A model generated the notes under the pieces. That model was not told the DNA's origin. It ran no database searches and saw nothing but the letters and a program-made list of their open reading frames with translations. This document shows positions 23,295 through 33,719 of a stretch of DNA of 64,000 nucleotides, one piece after another. Origin of the DNA: Gari tellinella (lineage: Eukaryota > Mollusca > Bivalvia > Cardiida > Psammobiidae). The position numbers and the translations under genes are program-made. Location: assembly GCA_922989275.2 (NCBI GenBank), contig OV277862.1:49191786-49255785 (forward strand), given 5' to 3'. Position 1 is the stretch's first letter, and each line of letters starts with the position of its first letter.

Positions 23295-24600
23295 TTTCCG
23301 ATTTATTGACTTGTCAATCTATAACGCAGTGATCAAGGGACATGCTATTTTCTAGTCTTCGTTGATTAGAATTAGTGATGTTATATACAGTCCAATTAAA
23401 ATGTCTACTTACATGTACGTTTTAGTTTAGTGACTTACAAGTCAATTAAATCGGTATACATGTATACGATTTGATCTAACTATATAAAGCCACTCATTGA
23501 AGCTTATCTATACGTCAACCTTTTCAAGATCGATATTGCCCATTATTATTATGTTTAAAAAATATAATTAACCTTGTATGCAAGTCCATGAATAAATAAT
23601 AATGCATTTTAATGACAGAATTTTAATTTTAAGGTAGGTAATGTATCTCAACTTCAAATATCCCACATTTTAATAAGAAAATCTGTTATTCCAACAAATC
23701 CTGACTGTAATATTTTCTAATTTTTTCAGACTAACTTTTTCATAAACCATACATTTGAATAAAACGAAAACAAATATACATTGAATGAGTCAGTTTTTTG
23801 TAAATCAATTTTTTAGCATTTTGCAAAATTTAAATAGCTGATAACATCTTTCTGAACACCTTTATTCAAAATGTTTTCAGCTTTTCTTGTAATGAATGTT
23901 GTGGACTACTTATTGGGCGAGATTTATAGTCATTAGATTTATTTATTTTTGAGAAAAATAAAATCATAAAAATTCCAGGTTTTTGTCAGAAAAGGATACC
24001 TTAAAGACAAACCAATCGATAAATATTTTCACACATTGTTTCTTAGGCTATTATCATTCTTCATGAAAAGTTTCATAACATTTGTATGAAAACTAAGCGC
24101 ACATGCGAAGTACCTTAACGCGCATTTTGCTTTGCTTTAAGTAGTCACCTGTCTTCAAAACGAAGAAAACATGTTGTGGGGTAAAGGGTTTAAACATAAA
24201 GCCATCCTTGTTGGAGTGTCTTAATAAGCTACGTAAACATTAACCTATTACGACCGCTAAAATACTTCGTTTCGTTTAGAAAACATGCTTCTTTTCATTG
24301 CATTAAAGCGACTCGCAACCGGATGGTGTACTTGAAAAAATAAAATAAAATACTCAAATAAAAGCAAATTTGTGGCATTATTTGGCTTCTGACATTAAAA
24401 AAATATGATCAGTCCAAAAAAAGTCTCAAGAATCGTCACCGAATCTTAGTTTTTTTTAGATATATTCCATCGTTTTTCAATAACGTCAGCTGACGGTTTT
24501 GCTGTTGTTGTTGCTTCTCTACACGGGCTCTGACATAAACCGGAGCCGAATAATGTAGTATTAAGCGCTACCAGTGAAGTACGTTGATTCGCTACCATAT
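23295..24600. other. No gene; one group B remnant
   Basis: AT-rich sequence. A group B remnant is at 24110-24192 (CGCGCATTTTGCTTTGCTTT ... GTGGGGTAAAGGGTTT). Nothing else supported. Confidence 0.45.
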
Positions 24601-24610
24601 ATATAGAGAG

Positions 24611-24722
24611 AGCGTTCGTGGTCGAGGAGGTAAAGGCGTGTCCTCATTTTTCTTGTTTGTCTCCGCAATGGAGGGTCACGGGTTCGAATCCCACCAGAGC
24701 TTCTTCTTTTTTCTTTTTTTTT
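24611..24722 (+). repeat. tRNA-like SINE unit, class II tRNA type
   Basis: AGCGTTCGTGGTCGAGGAGG then TAAAGGCG resembles the A-box region of tRNA-Ser/Leu. CTCCGCAATGGAG looks like a long variable arm and GGGTTCGAATCCC is a consensus B box. A T-rich tail follows (24703-24722). Acceptor ends do not pair well. Confidence 0.55.
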
Positions 24723-25249
24723 TGGAAATGCATTTTTTAACAGAATTTATTATCCTAAACTAAATCTTACCCATTTATATAATCATTTGACATATATTTA
24801 CAAATTACCATTTCTAATGCTAAATCCGGTTGCGAGCCTCTTTAAGATGTGTTTGCAAAAGCAAGATGAAAGCTGAACGAAAAGCTCCGCTATGAGATTT
24901 CTGCCTTACTTATTTCCTGCATTGCGCTTCAGTATGTCATTAGTATCACCATAGAGTCTTCTTTTCTGTGGTCGTTATAGATGGATGCTACTGTAATATG
25001 TAAATAAGGTTAAGTGTTGCTATCAAGCACAGGTCGTTACTTTCGACAATCGTGTCATGACTCGCTTGACAAATGAGGTCAGATATTTCAATGAGAGTAA
25101 ATCTTCCGAGGCTTTATGTTATCTCAACGTATTTCAAGCACGACTCAGCTGTCAGCATGCGACAAAACACGCTGGAAGAAATGTTCAGCAGCATTTCCTT
25201 CAGTGTATACCGCTTACAAACAGTGTACCTGTGAATAAGCACATGCCCA

Positions 25250-26245
25250 GAGCTTTTATATTAAGCACATGGCAACATTTATAGATCCTCTATCAAGATT
25301 GCTCAAATTTTGCCACTGGGATCAAAATTGGTATCGCCCAAGGAGAACCGTTTTACATAGAGTTATATTATGAAATCTTCAATCACCTTCTTCTCTGAAT
25401 CTTATATGACCAGATATTTTGATATTTGGCATGGTGGCACTTCTAGAGGCCCTTTAGCAATATTGTTGAAACGGATTCAGTCTGTTACACATCTGGGTCA
25501 CAGGAGCTAAAACTAGATTCTTTTTATTAAAACTTGAAAAATCTTCATGTCAAAACCCACAAGTACCAGAGCTTAGATATTCGGCACATGGCATCATCTA
25601 CATGTCCTCTACCAAGATTTTGGAGTAAAAATTAGCCCCGCCCTGGATATCAGGTTTTACATAGAGTTATATAGTGAACTCTTCAATCATCTTCTCTGAA
25701 ACTAATGTGGCCAGCGCTTTGATATTTGCCAGGGTGACACTTCTACAGGTCGTTCGCCAATGTTGCTGTAACAGTTCCATTCCGTTGCATATCTAGGTCA
25801 CGGGAGCTAGAAATATTTTTTTTTCAATTAAAAATCTTCTTGTCTGACACCACAGTACCTTGAGCTTAGACATTTGGCACAAGCATCGTCTGCAAGTCCT
25901 TTATCAAGAGAGTCCAAATTATGTCCGTTGGGTCAAAAATGATCCCTCCCTACATAGAGTTATTTAGTGAAATCCTCAAACATTTTTTGTCTCTGAAACT
26001 AATATGCCCAGAGTTTTTCATATTTGGCATACTGACGCTTCTAGTTGTAGTTTATCAATATTGCTGAAATGATTCCGACCAGTTGCATATCTGGGTCACA
26101 TAAGCTAGAAATAGTTGTTGTTTTCGTCCTGTCTGAAACCATGTACATGAGCTTAGATATTTGACAGAACACTTCATTTGCGTGTTCAGCAGCAAGCTGT
26201 TTTAAATTATGCAATTAGGGTGAAAATGATCCCACCCCAGGGGCC
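25250..26245 (+). repeat. Three-unit tandem repeat, about 310 bp period
   Basis: Units start near GAGCTTAGATATTYGGCAC (25251, 25568, 25862, partial 26152) and share TTTTACATAGAGTTATAT, CTTCTCTGAAACTAATATG, GATATTTGGCA..GTGACACTTCTA and GCATATCTGGGTCAC. From memory, arrays with these words are common in bivalves. A trailing GGTGAGCGATATTTAGGACC (26273) is another word I associate with bivalve repeats. Confidence 0.7.
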
Positions 26246-26459
26246 ATGTGCCTCTTGACTCGGTTTTCCAAGGTGAGCGATATTTAGGACCGCATGGGCC
26301 TCTTGGTGTGTTTGTTTTGTTTCTGCTCTTGTTGATTGTTTGGTATGCATTTCATGCTTTACCGTGATTATACCCATTTTCAAAAATAAGTATGTTTATA
26401 ACTTTACTGTTCGGAAGTGACATTCCTGTTTATGTAAGTATTGTTTTTACAACCATTCT

Positions 26460-26697
26460 AATGAAGACCTATTGATGCTGTAAGGACATACTGAGGCTAA
26501 CGGCAATATATAAGTAAAATAGAAAGACCTAGCTTAGCCATACTTCCAATAAAAATATAGCATTTGCTTTATTTCTAATGAAGACCCATTGATGCTGTAA
26601 GGACATATTGAGGCTAACGGCAATATATAGGTAAAATAGAAATACCTAGCTTAGCCATACTTAATCCAATAAACATATAGCATTTGCTTTATTTTTC
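26460..26697 (+). repeat. Tandem duplication, 117-bp unit x2
   Basis: The block GAAGACCTATTGATGCTG ... ATAGCATTTGCTTTATTTCT is directly repeated with few changes (second copy from about 26577). The first repeat is 117 bp, the second carries a 3-bp insertion. Confidence 0.85.
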
Positions 26698-26894
26698 ATT
26701 GATGGAATTACTCACGATACAAGACTCAACGAAACAAAGGCTTATTCTTAACGAAAGATATCTAAATTCAAATTTGATATGTAAAATTATTTTCAATTTG
26801 GTTCGGATATTTAAAAATAATGGATAATAGGAAGAGTTGTTGGGCTGTGTGCGTTTAAACGGCCATTTGAATGCGATTAGCTATCATTAACCAT

Positions 26895-27124
26895 GTAACC
26901 CATTTGTACCCATGACCCCATATATGGGACATTGGCAAACAGTGTAGACTCTGATTAGATGCCGCATTATGCGGCGTCTGATCAGAGTATACACTGTTTG
27001 CTGATATGAATTTTAATATAAAACAAAATGAAAATGCCAATTTGGACAAGGCATCCCTTAGATAAAAAACGGACTAATCCAATATATAAACATGGAAGAA
27101 TCAACTGGGTATAAATGGGGTTAC
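26895..27124 (+). mobile_element. Group G MITE (TTAA type, decayed ends)
   Basis: GTAACCCATTTGTACCCATG ... CTGGGTATAAATGGGGTTA. Core GCAAACAGTGTAGACTCTGA with centre CATTATGCG, then AATATAAAACAAAATGAAAA. Confidence 0.75.
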
Positions 27125-27344
27125 CATTTAAATATGAACCAATTGCCGGTTTAGTGTAACAGTTCAATTGAATCCAACTCCATCCATTCGAAGAACGAAC
27201 AATTTAACATCCAGTGATGACGGGCTAATAGCGTAAACTTACATCAATGTAGCAAAAAAATATGTTAGCACTAAATGAAATATGTGAATATGTAAGATCG
27301 GAGAATCTGAAAAGGTTGAATACGTTTGATCTGTGATAACAACT

Positions 27345-27572
27345 CTTAATCCCTTTCCCCCGTAGCTTGTTTTCAGTATCTAAGACAGGTGTTTTATAGC
27401 AGACTGAAAGTAAAGCATTCTGGCTTACTTTTAGCATGCCTTAAGACTCTATCTCTTAGGATAAAGACACTATTTGTAAAAGGGCATATTCATAAATGTA
27501 AACGGAATTATTTTCTTAAGTGGAAGAAGAAATTACAGGCATGAAACACGAATCTGTTTGGGCAATGGGTTA
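27345..27572 (+). mobile_element. Group B MITE, shortened hairpin
   Basis: CTTAATCCCTTTCCCCCGTA ... GGGCAATGGGTTA; the type 2 hairpin loop is short (AAAGTAAAGCATTCTGGCTT). Confidence 0.6.
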
Positions 27573-27855
27573 GTTCAATGTATATTACAGTTTTGGTAGA
27601 TATATTGTGTTCTATTTGATATGGTGTCACCTTTCTCGTCCAATAAATATAGTTTGTTTTATTTTTCTACATAAAGGAAATCTATAAAAATGTTAAACAG
27701 TTTGGATCCTTACAAGACTTAACATAAATCAAAAGTGTAAACACCACTCAAGTCGTGAATACATTCTATACATTTTTACGAATTAATTACAGTCGAAAAC
27801 AGATGTACTGTAAAGAAAAGGTAATAAATGTCCTCGTCTAAATTCTAGATACATT

Positions 27856-28098
27856 GGGCCTGTCTTACGAAACCTAGCACGACAAAAACGGTGGTAAGTG
27901 AAACCTTTAAAATACATCTAATTTCTCATATCTCCATCTACTAATTCTATCTGGTGATACCTCTTTTGATTGGCATTGAAAAGACTATTCCAACGAGATG
28001 TCACAAGACAAGATTAGATGAGGAAATAAATAATAATTAGATTTTTAGAATCTGACTTACGAAAATATTTGTCGTACGACGTTTCGTACGACAGGCCC
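27856..28098. mobile_element. Group E MITE, duplication ATT
   Basis: ATT|GGGCCTGTCTTACGAAACCT ... GTTTCGTACGACAGGCCC|ATT, inner pair CTTTTGATTGGCATTG / AAGACTATTCCAACGAGA. Confidence 0.8.
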
Positions 28099-28326
28099 AT
28101 TGACAATACAACATGAAAGATTTTAAGAAAAACCATATTGAACCAACCATTATCTCCTGTTAATTTATGCTACTTTTGTAGATAATTACTGTGTTTTGTG
28201 TGCTTCTTTGGAAGAAGGCACAGAAGCAGGTGACTGTTAAATGCATGGAAAATAGAACACGTCTAAACCTGACCCGAGTCCAAATGAAAGTCATCCGCTA
28301 TTGGCCATAAACTAATAACAATGATA

Positions 28327-28481
28327 TACAGTGAAGCTCATATATAACAAATAGGATATAATTAAATATAGGATATAACGAAACAAAAGTTACTCCTAAA
28401 CTTCAATTCACGTATAGTAAATTGGACCTAATATAACGCAATTCGGTCCCAAGGAATTCGCTGCAAGTGAGCTTCACAGTA
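28327..28481. mobile_element. TA MITE with CAGTGAAGCTCA ends
   Basis: TACAGTGAAGCTCATATATA / GCAAGTGAGCTTCACAGTA. Interior repeats of GGATATAA type. 155 bp, TA at both ends. Different from group C. Confidence 0.65.
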
Positions 28482-28968
28482 GAGTATACGCTGCTTTACC
28501 TCAGTTAAGAATATTACGTATCCTGCTTATCCTAACATGTTAAGAAGCACCAAAACTAATCTGTTGAAACCACGACCTAGCTCACTCTGATTGATTTTCA
28601 ACTAAGCAAAACTGGAAACGCTCCTATGATGGATAGAAAAATTATACGGTAGGACACGGCTAATTGCTAAATCATTAACAAGGTGTTAGGGTTAGTATGT
28701 GACAATTAAAGTGGTATAAAAATCTTCATTTACATTTTTAAAAGTCGAAGAGACCTTTATGTGCCAGAAACTTGGTTTTATTTTACTTTAATTCAGTTTT
28801 AATTAATTCTTAAGACATTGTCTAAAGACATTGACAAAACTGTTATCATTGTACTGTCTGAAACGTTCCATTATTGTTTTAGTTAACGGTTGATCTGTTT
28901 GGAGCGGCTTAACTGGAATTTATAATTTTGCAAACAACCAGTGCCCAGTTAAGATACATTTTCACAAC

Positions 28969-29153
28969 CCCTTTGTTACGACCACTAAAAAGCTGACTGA
29001 TTGATAGTATGAAAGACAAGTGACTGCTTTAAGCAAGACGAAATTAAAATCGAAATTTCGTTTAGGAGCATTCTGTTTTACTTTTACTTTTTTTGAAGCA
29101 GCCAACTGCCTTAAACACCTATAATTAACTCAATTAAATGGTCATAAAAGAGG
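28969..29153 (+). mobile_element. Group J MITE
   Basis: Ends CTTTGTTACGACCACTAAAA / AATGGTCATAAAAGAG with a hairpin around AAATTTCGTTTAGGAGCATT; moderately diverged. Confidence 0.6.
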
Positions 29154-29288
29154 GTTTCTCAAAGAGTCTCTTTGAGTTGGTACTCGTTTATATCAGGTTC
29201 CCTCAAGGAAATTGACGTTAGTCTATATTTGAAAAAAGACAGACGACAAACATTCAGCGGAAGACAGTATAGTAAGTATGTCACGGGT

Positions 29289-29486
29289 TACAGTGGAGAA
29301 AAAGTTATTCTTTCCCAATAAACGCGTTTGCGCTAAAACTATTATTTCAATTGCAAACAATTTGGAGCCAGATCAGACTCCAAACTGTTTGCCATCCAGG
29401 TTAAAATCAACATTCAGAATTGTGAAAAAGTTGTCATTTTCTGCATTTTAGTACAAACGGGAAAGAATAACGTATTTCCCACTGTA
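29289..29486 (+). mobile_element. Group C MITE, internal deletion
   Basis: TACAGTGGAGAAAAAGTTAT / ATAACGTATTTCCCACTGTA. The hairpin is reduced to GGAGCCAGATCAGACTCC, with the GACGCC centre missing. Confidence 0.8.
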
Positions 29487-29768
29487 AAAGGTAATGCGAT
29501 AGTACAACAGTAGATTTCATATAATACAAGCAGCTATAATCCATCATTTGGCAAACAACAAGACAGATTTATTAGTTTTTAAAATATGAAAACTCAACGA
29601 TGAGGTGTGGCAAAAAGTGGGTAAATTTACAGACAGTTTGTATCCAGATTAAATGCCAGTTAATTCAGCGTTTGATCAGGATCCAGACTACAAATGACAT
29701 TCGTATCAATGTTCTCCAGTCACAATAACAGCAATATTCTTAATTTGAACCAAGAAATATGAAAGTGT

Positions 29769-29963
29769 TTAACCCATTTCTGCCATCGATCCCATATATG
29801 GGACATAGGCAAACAGTGTAGACTCTGATCAGAATCTACACAGTTTGCTGATAGGAATTTCAATATAAAACAAAATGAAAATTTGACCAGGCATCCCTTT
29901 GATACAAAATGGACTAAACCAATATATAAACATGGAATAATCCACTGGGCATAAATGGGTTAA
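29769..29963 (+). mobile_element. Group G MITE, shortened hairpin (TTAA)
   Basis: TTAACCCATTTCTGCCATCG ... GGCATAAATGGGTTAA; hairpin reduced to GACTCTGATCAGAATC. TTAA at both ends. Confidence 0.8.
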
Positions 29964-30061
29964 GCAGACGATACTATGACAGGTAGTATTTTTGAAGGGT
30001 GTCTACGAGCGTAGTTACCATACCTTGCATAGAGAAGTTATTCTAGTCTTCAAGTTTGTTC

Positions 30062-30122
30062 TTAACCCATTTGTGCCAAGTGGATTCTTCCATGTTTTTA
30101 TATTAGATTAGTCCATATATAA
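30062..30122 (-). mobile_element. Group G end fragment
   Basis: TTAACCCATTTGTGCCAAGT then GGATTCTTCCATGTTTTTAT matches the right end of group G in reverse. Confidence 0.55.
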
Positions 30123-30426
30123 TTCGGTTATAGGGATTTGAGAGGAAAGCAGATTTGATCGGTCCCAGAAGTATATATCTATGGAACTTTGCGACTGTCA
30201 AGCTCGATAATAATGTCTAAACAAACGTCCAGTTGTAGCCAAATGCTGCTAAATCAGAAGAGGATCAGGGTATGTACTGTTTTCTAAGAGAAAATGTTCT
30301 CACTCGGCCTGCACTCGCTTTTTTGCTTTTATGCCGCAAGTGTCTAAGTAACATTATATACATAGTATTTCGAATGGACGTGCAACACAACTATGACTGT
30401 TAAAGACATTATTATTGTTCGATTTG

Positions 30427-30910
30427 TCTGACCTGTCGGAGTTATTTTTAGAACAGAATAGTTCATAATGGTAAATAGATAACAGGGTAACATCGGATCT
30501 ATATAGTCGTACACTTTCAAACTTGAGATAACATGATCCTCGTGCAGCACGAGACCCTTGCGCTAACTTTAATAATATTTTATTCTTTCCCAACAAAGGC
30601 ATTTATATACTTAAACTATAATTTCCATTGCAAACAGGTTGGAGTCAGATCAGACGCCGGGTTACCCGGCGTCTGATCAGGCTCCAACCTGTTTGCTACT
30701 CAGATAAAAAATATAATTAAAATTTCTTAAAGTAAATTTCCACAGTTTAGTGCATTGCGTTTGCGTTTAAACGGGAACGAATAAGGTATCTCTACTGTAC
30801 ATTGTGCACAAAAATTACAGCTATCCGTATCATTAACCGTATGTAGAGAAAACTCATCCCTTTGACAGTTTTAGAATGTTCCAATCTAAAAATAACTCCG
30901 ACAGGTCAGA
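30427..30910. mobile_element. Group N element with old group C body
   Basis: Perfect inverted ends TCTGACCTGTCGGAGTTATT / AATAACTCCGACAGGTCAGA. Left part CGTACACTTTCAAACTTGAG and CGTGCAGCACGAGACC matches 18660-18715. The right part is a group C body with core GGAGTCAGATCAGACGCCGG and right end CTCTACTGTA at 30799. Lacks the group C insertion seen in the 18.3 kb sister. Confidence 0.75.
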
Positions 30911-31148
30911 AGAAAACACTAATACATGTCGCCGAGCCACTCAGAAAGATTTATTTACACTTTGTCCTTAATGTGTAAAAAGAGCAGCAATACATCATAT
31001 AGACGCTTGTCACTGACAGCTTCCAACTGGATTATACCTTTCTCTTACTAAACGATTGTATTTTTACTTTACATACAATGTCTCCTCAAAGAATGAGGTC
31101 TTCCATGAAAATCTGAAAATTACTTTACCCACCCTTTCTATGATAGTC

Positions 31149-31504
31149 AAGTTCTGAATAAGGGGAGATCCTTTGAAAGCACAGAAAACAAAGCAAATAC
31201 TGAAAATTGCAGACTCGGTTTAATTGAGTCTGTTCATAAGCAATACTAAAATATGCAACAGTGCTCACGCCCCCTAGCACCAGCTTAAGCGGAATTCAAC
31301 TTTCAACTGTAAATGCGCTGAAATCAATGATTCAAAAGGACCAGAAAGTATAACAACACTGAGAATGAAGTACGGGGCGACATTTTACAGCCGCCACACA
31401 AGCACTTAACATCTGCTGTTGTGAATTATATAAGTTCTGAATAAGGGGAGATCCTTTGAAAGCACAGAAAACGAAGCAAATACTGAAAATTGCAGACTCG
31501 GTTT
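31149..31504 (+). repeat. 73-bp direct repeat pair (31149-31221, 31432-31504)
   Basis: AAGTTCTGAATAAGGGGAGA through TTGCAGACTCGGTTT occurs twice with a single difference (AACAAAGC versus AACGAAGC) about 283 bp apart. The spacer has no open frame. Confidence 0.9.
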
Positions 31505-31593
31505 GGCACTGCCTTTTAAAATAGTTCAGTTCGGATACGATGCCAAGTAACTTTTTGAAAAAGTTATACATATACTGACCAATAGGAGAATGG

Positions 31594-31806
31594 TTAACCC
31601 TTATCCTGCGGTGATATCGTCTGCTTCGAAATTGTCGTCTGCCAAATTTGTTCAATCTAGATTTATACAATTTTTAAGTAAACAATTCTAAAGACGAGTG
31701 TCAAACAGTTTGGAACCTGATCAGACGCCGCGTAACGCGGCGTCTGATCTGGCTCCAAACTGTTTGCAAAAATCAGTAAAGTCGCGACCAGCAGGCAAAG
31801 GGTTAA
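31594..31806 (+). mobile_element. Group A MITE (TTAA, 213 bp)
   Basis: TTAACCCTTATCCTGCGGTG ... ACCAGCAGGCAAAGGGTTAA. Interior: ATCGTCTGCTTCGAAATTGT and GTCGTCTGCC, AAGACGAGTGTCAAACAG, hairpin with centre GCGTAACGC, then AATCAGTAAAGTCGCGACC. Nearly the same as 53342-53554. Confidence 0.9.
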
Positions 31807-31859
31807 CTCGAATTCACATAAACACCGTTTGTAACATTTGAACAATAAGCGGTCACGTC

Positions 31860-32641
31860 ATAAACTACTTCGCTCTTTTTTAGCCTTTTACTTTTATTAC
31901 AACTTAAAAATATACAAAAAGATGCGTTTTGTAGGATATAAACTCTCTGCTTTTTACCAATTAATATCTTAATTCCATTTATAATTGACAAAAAGTTATT
32001 GACATAAATATTATTATCATAAAGCCGTTCAGAAAACATTAGCTTTTATAAATTGCAGATATATAACATTGTTAATTTCGATAAAAGATAAATATGAATG
32101 TTGATATAACTAAACATAAAATATCAATTTATCTATATCAAAGATATGTAACTCTTTAATAATTTACTTTTTGTCAATTATAAATAAGGATTAAGATATA
32201 GATTGGTAAATAGTTGAGAAAATATATATCTAATAAAACATATATATTTGTTTATTTCTAAGTTATAATAAATGTGAAAGGCTAATAAAGAACACATTGT
32301 ATATTAACTAAAATAAGTTAATATTCTATGCTACTTAAGTAAATATTTCATATGACTTAATGCCTATAATACTGAATATATCTAAACAACATATAATAGA
32401 TCAAAAGTAGTGAGTTATATTAAATAAATAGTATCTTTTTATGAGAAAATTCGAGTTATTTTCATGTATTTCAATTAAACGAATTATTTATATGTCAAGG
32501 CTAAATATAAGAGAGCAAATACTGATGTGTTATGTTGTACCCAACATATATCATTATTGTTTTAAAGCATTTATATATCATATAACTGCGTTGTATTTTT
32601 ACACATTTATTGTATATATAATGGGGTCAGTATAAGCTTCC
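31860..32641 (+). mobile_element. Group M element, rearranged copy
   Basis: 31870-32165 matches the left half of the 12078 element in reverse; 32160-32640 matches its right half forward and ends ATGGGGTCAGTATAAGCTTC. So the copy is an internal inversion or a fusion of two copies. Confidence 0.7.
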
Positions 32642-32644
32642 CTA

Positions 32645-33010
32645 TTACACATTTTGACACAGCCATCAAGTAATAACAACTAAAACAACGTATTTATAAA
32701 CTTTAATCAGAAGATATAACAAAGATCCAGGACGGAACGGTATTATCACAAATTATTCTATCTATAATTGAAAACAGAAATTGATGAATATGTATATATT
32801 TCCATGCCAATTATTACTTTATAAAAATAAATAAATATAAGTTTATACAATTGAAAACTTTTGTACATACCGTAAACCCCGATCTTAAAGCGACACTGAC
32901 AACAAGTATGAATGTCTGTCTTTAGGATAGAGTAAAGCTTAATGTAGGAAGAAAATAAAGAAAACAGCTCCTAAACGATCATTTGCATTACGTTCCTCTA
33001 ACATTAAAGA
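32645..33010. other. No feature seen
   Basis: AT-rich sequence with no supported repeat or gene. Confidence 0.4.
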
Positions 33011-33017
33011 GACATAT

Positions 33018-33232
33018 GCTTGAATTCTTTGTGCGCTAGCGGCTAGTTGTGATTATTTGTGCAAACAATTTGGATCCAGATGCGACACCGCATAATGCGA
33101 CGTCTTATCAAGATACAAACCGTTTGACACTCTGATCGTATTTAAAAAGAAGTTTCAAAATATTTATTGTTAGATCATAGACGGATGACAATTGTTGTCG
33201 ATGAAACAATACCAGCATGCAAAGAGTTAAAT
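33018..33232. mobile_element. TTAA-type MITE with type 1 core
   Basis: Ends TTCTTTGTGCGCTAGC / CCAGCATGCAAAGAGTTAA. Core CAAACAATTTGGATCCAGAT with centre GCATAATGC. Related to 3501-3725. Confidence 0.65.
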
Positions 33233-33561
33233 ACTTACCACTCTAATATACTAATTGGTCACTTGAGAGAGATTGAAATGTATGTCATGAAACATAAATG
33301 TCAATCTTCTATCAAGCAACCACTAATTTGAGTAGGGTTGAGATTTTTACACGGTAGGTGACTTTTAGTGCATGATAAGAATAATGGACAAAGCTCAGAA
33401 AAGGGCTTCTGTATAATACTTATCACGCAGTAAGCATCTGCCCTTGTGGGCCTTCTATTGAGTGGTTCCTTCATACAAGAATCGCTGTACATGTGGTTTC
33501 AATAAACAAAACTGTATATCAAAATGGTGATATAAATAATAAAACACATAGGTCAGGCCTA

Positions 33562-33713
33562 AAGGTTATAAAGCTTTTGAGTTGAGTCTGAAATCGTTCT
33601 TTAGCATTTGATTGGTCAGATTGGAGTTTTTGCACAGCAAACACTCAAATCTGACCCATCAAATGGTTGAGAACGATCTCAGACTCAACTCAAAAGCTTT
33701 GTATCCTTGAACC
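33562..33713. mobile_element. Group L fold-back MITE, best copy
   Basis: GGTTATAAAGCTTTTGAGTT and GAGTCTGAAATCGTTCTTTA are mirrored by GAACGATCTCAGACTCAACT and CAAAAGCTTTGTATCC. Loop near TTTTTGCACAGC. Confidence 0.75.
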
Positions 33714-33719
33714 AAGGCA

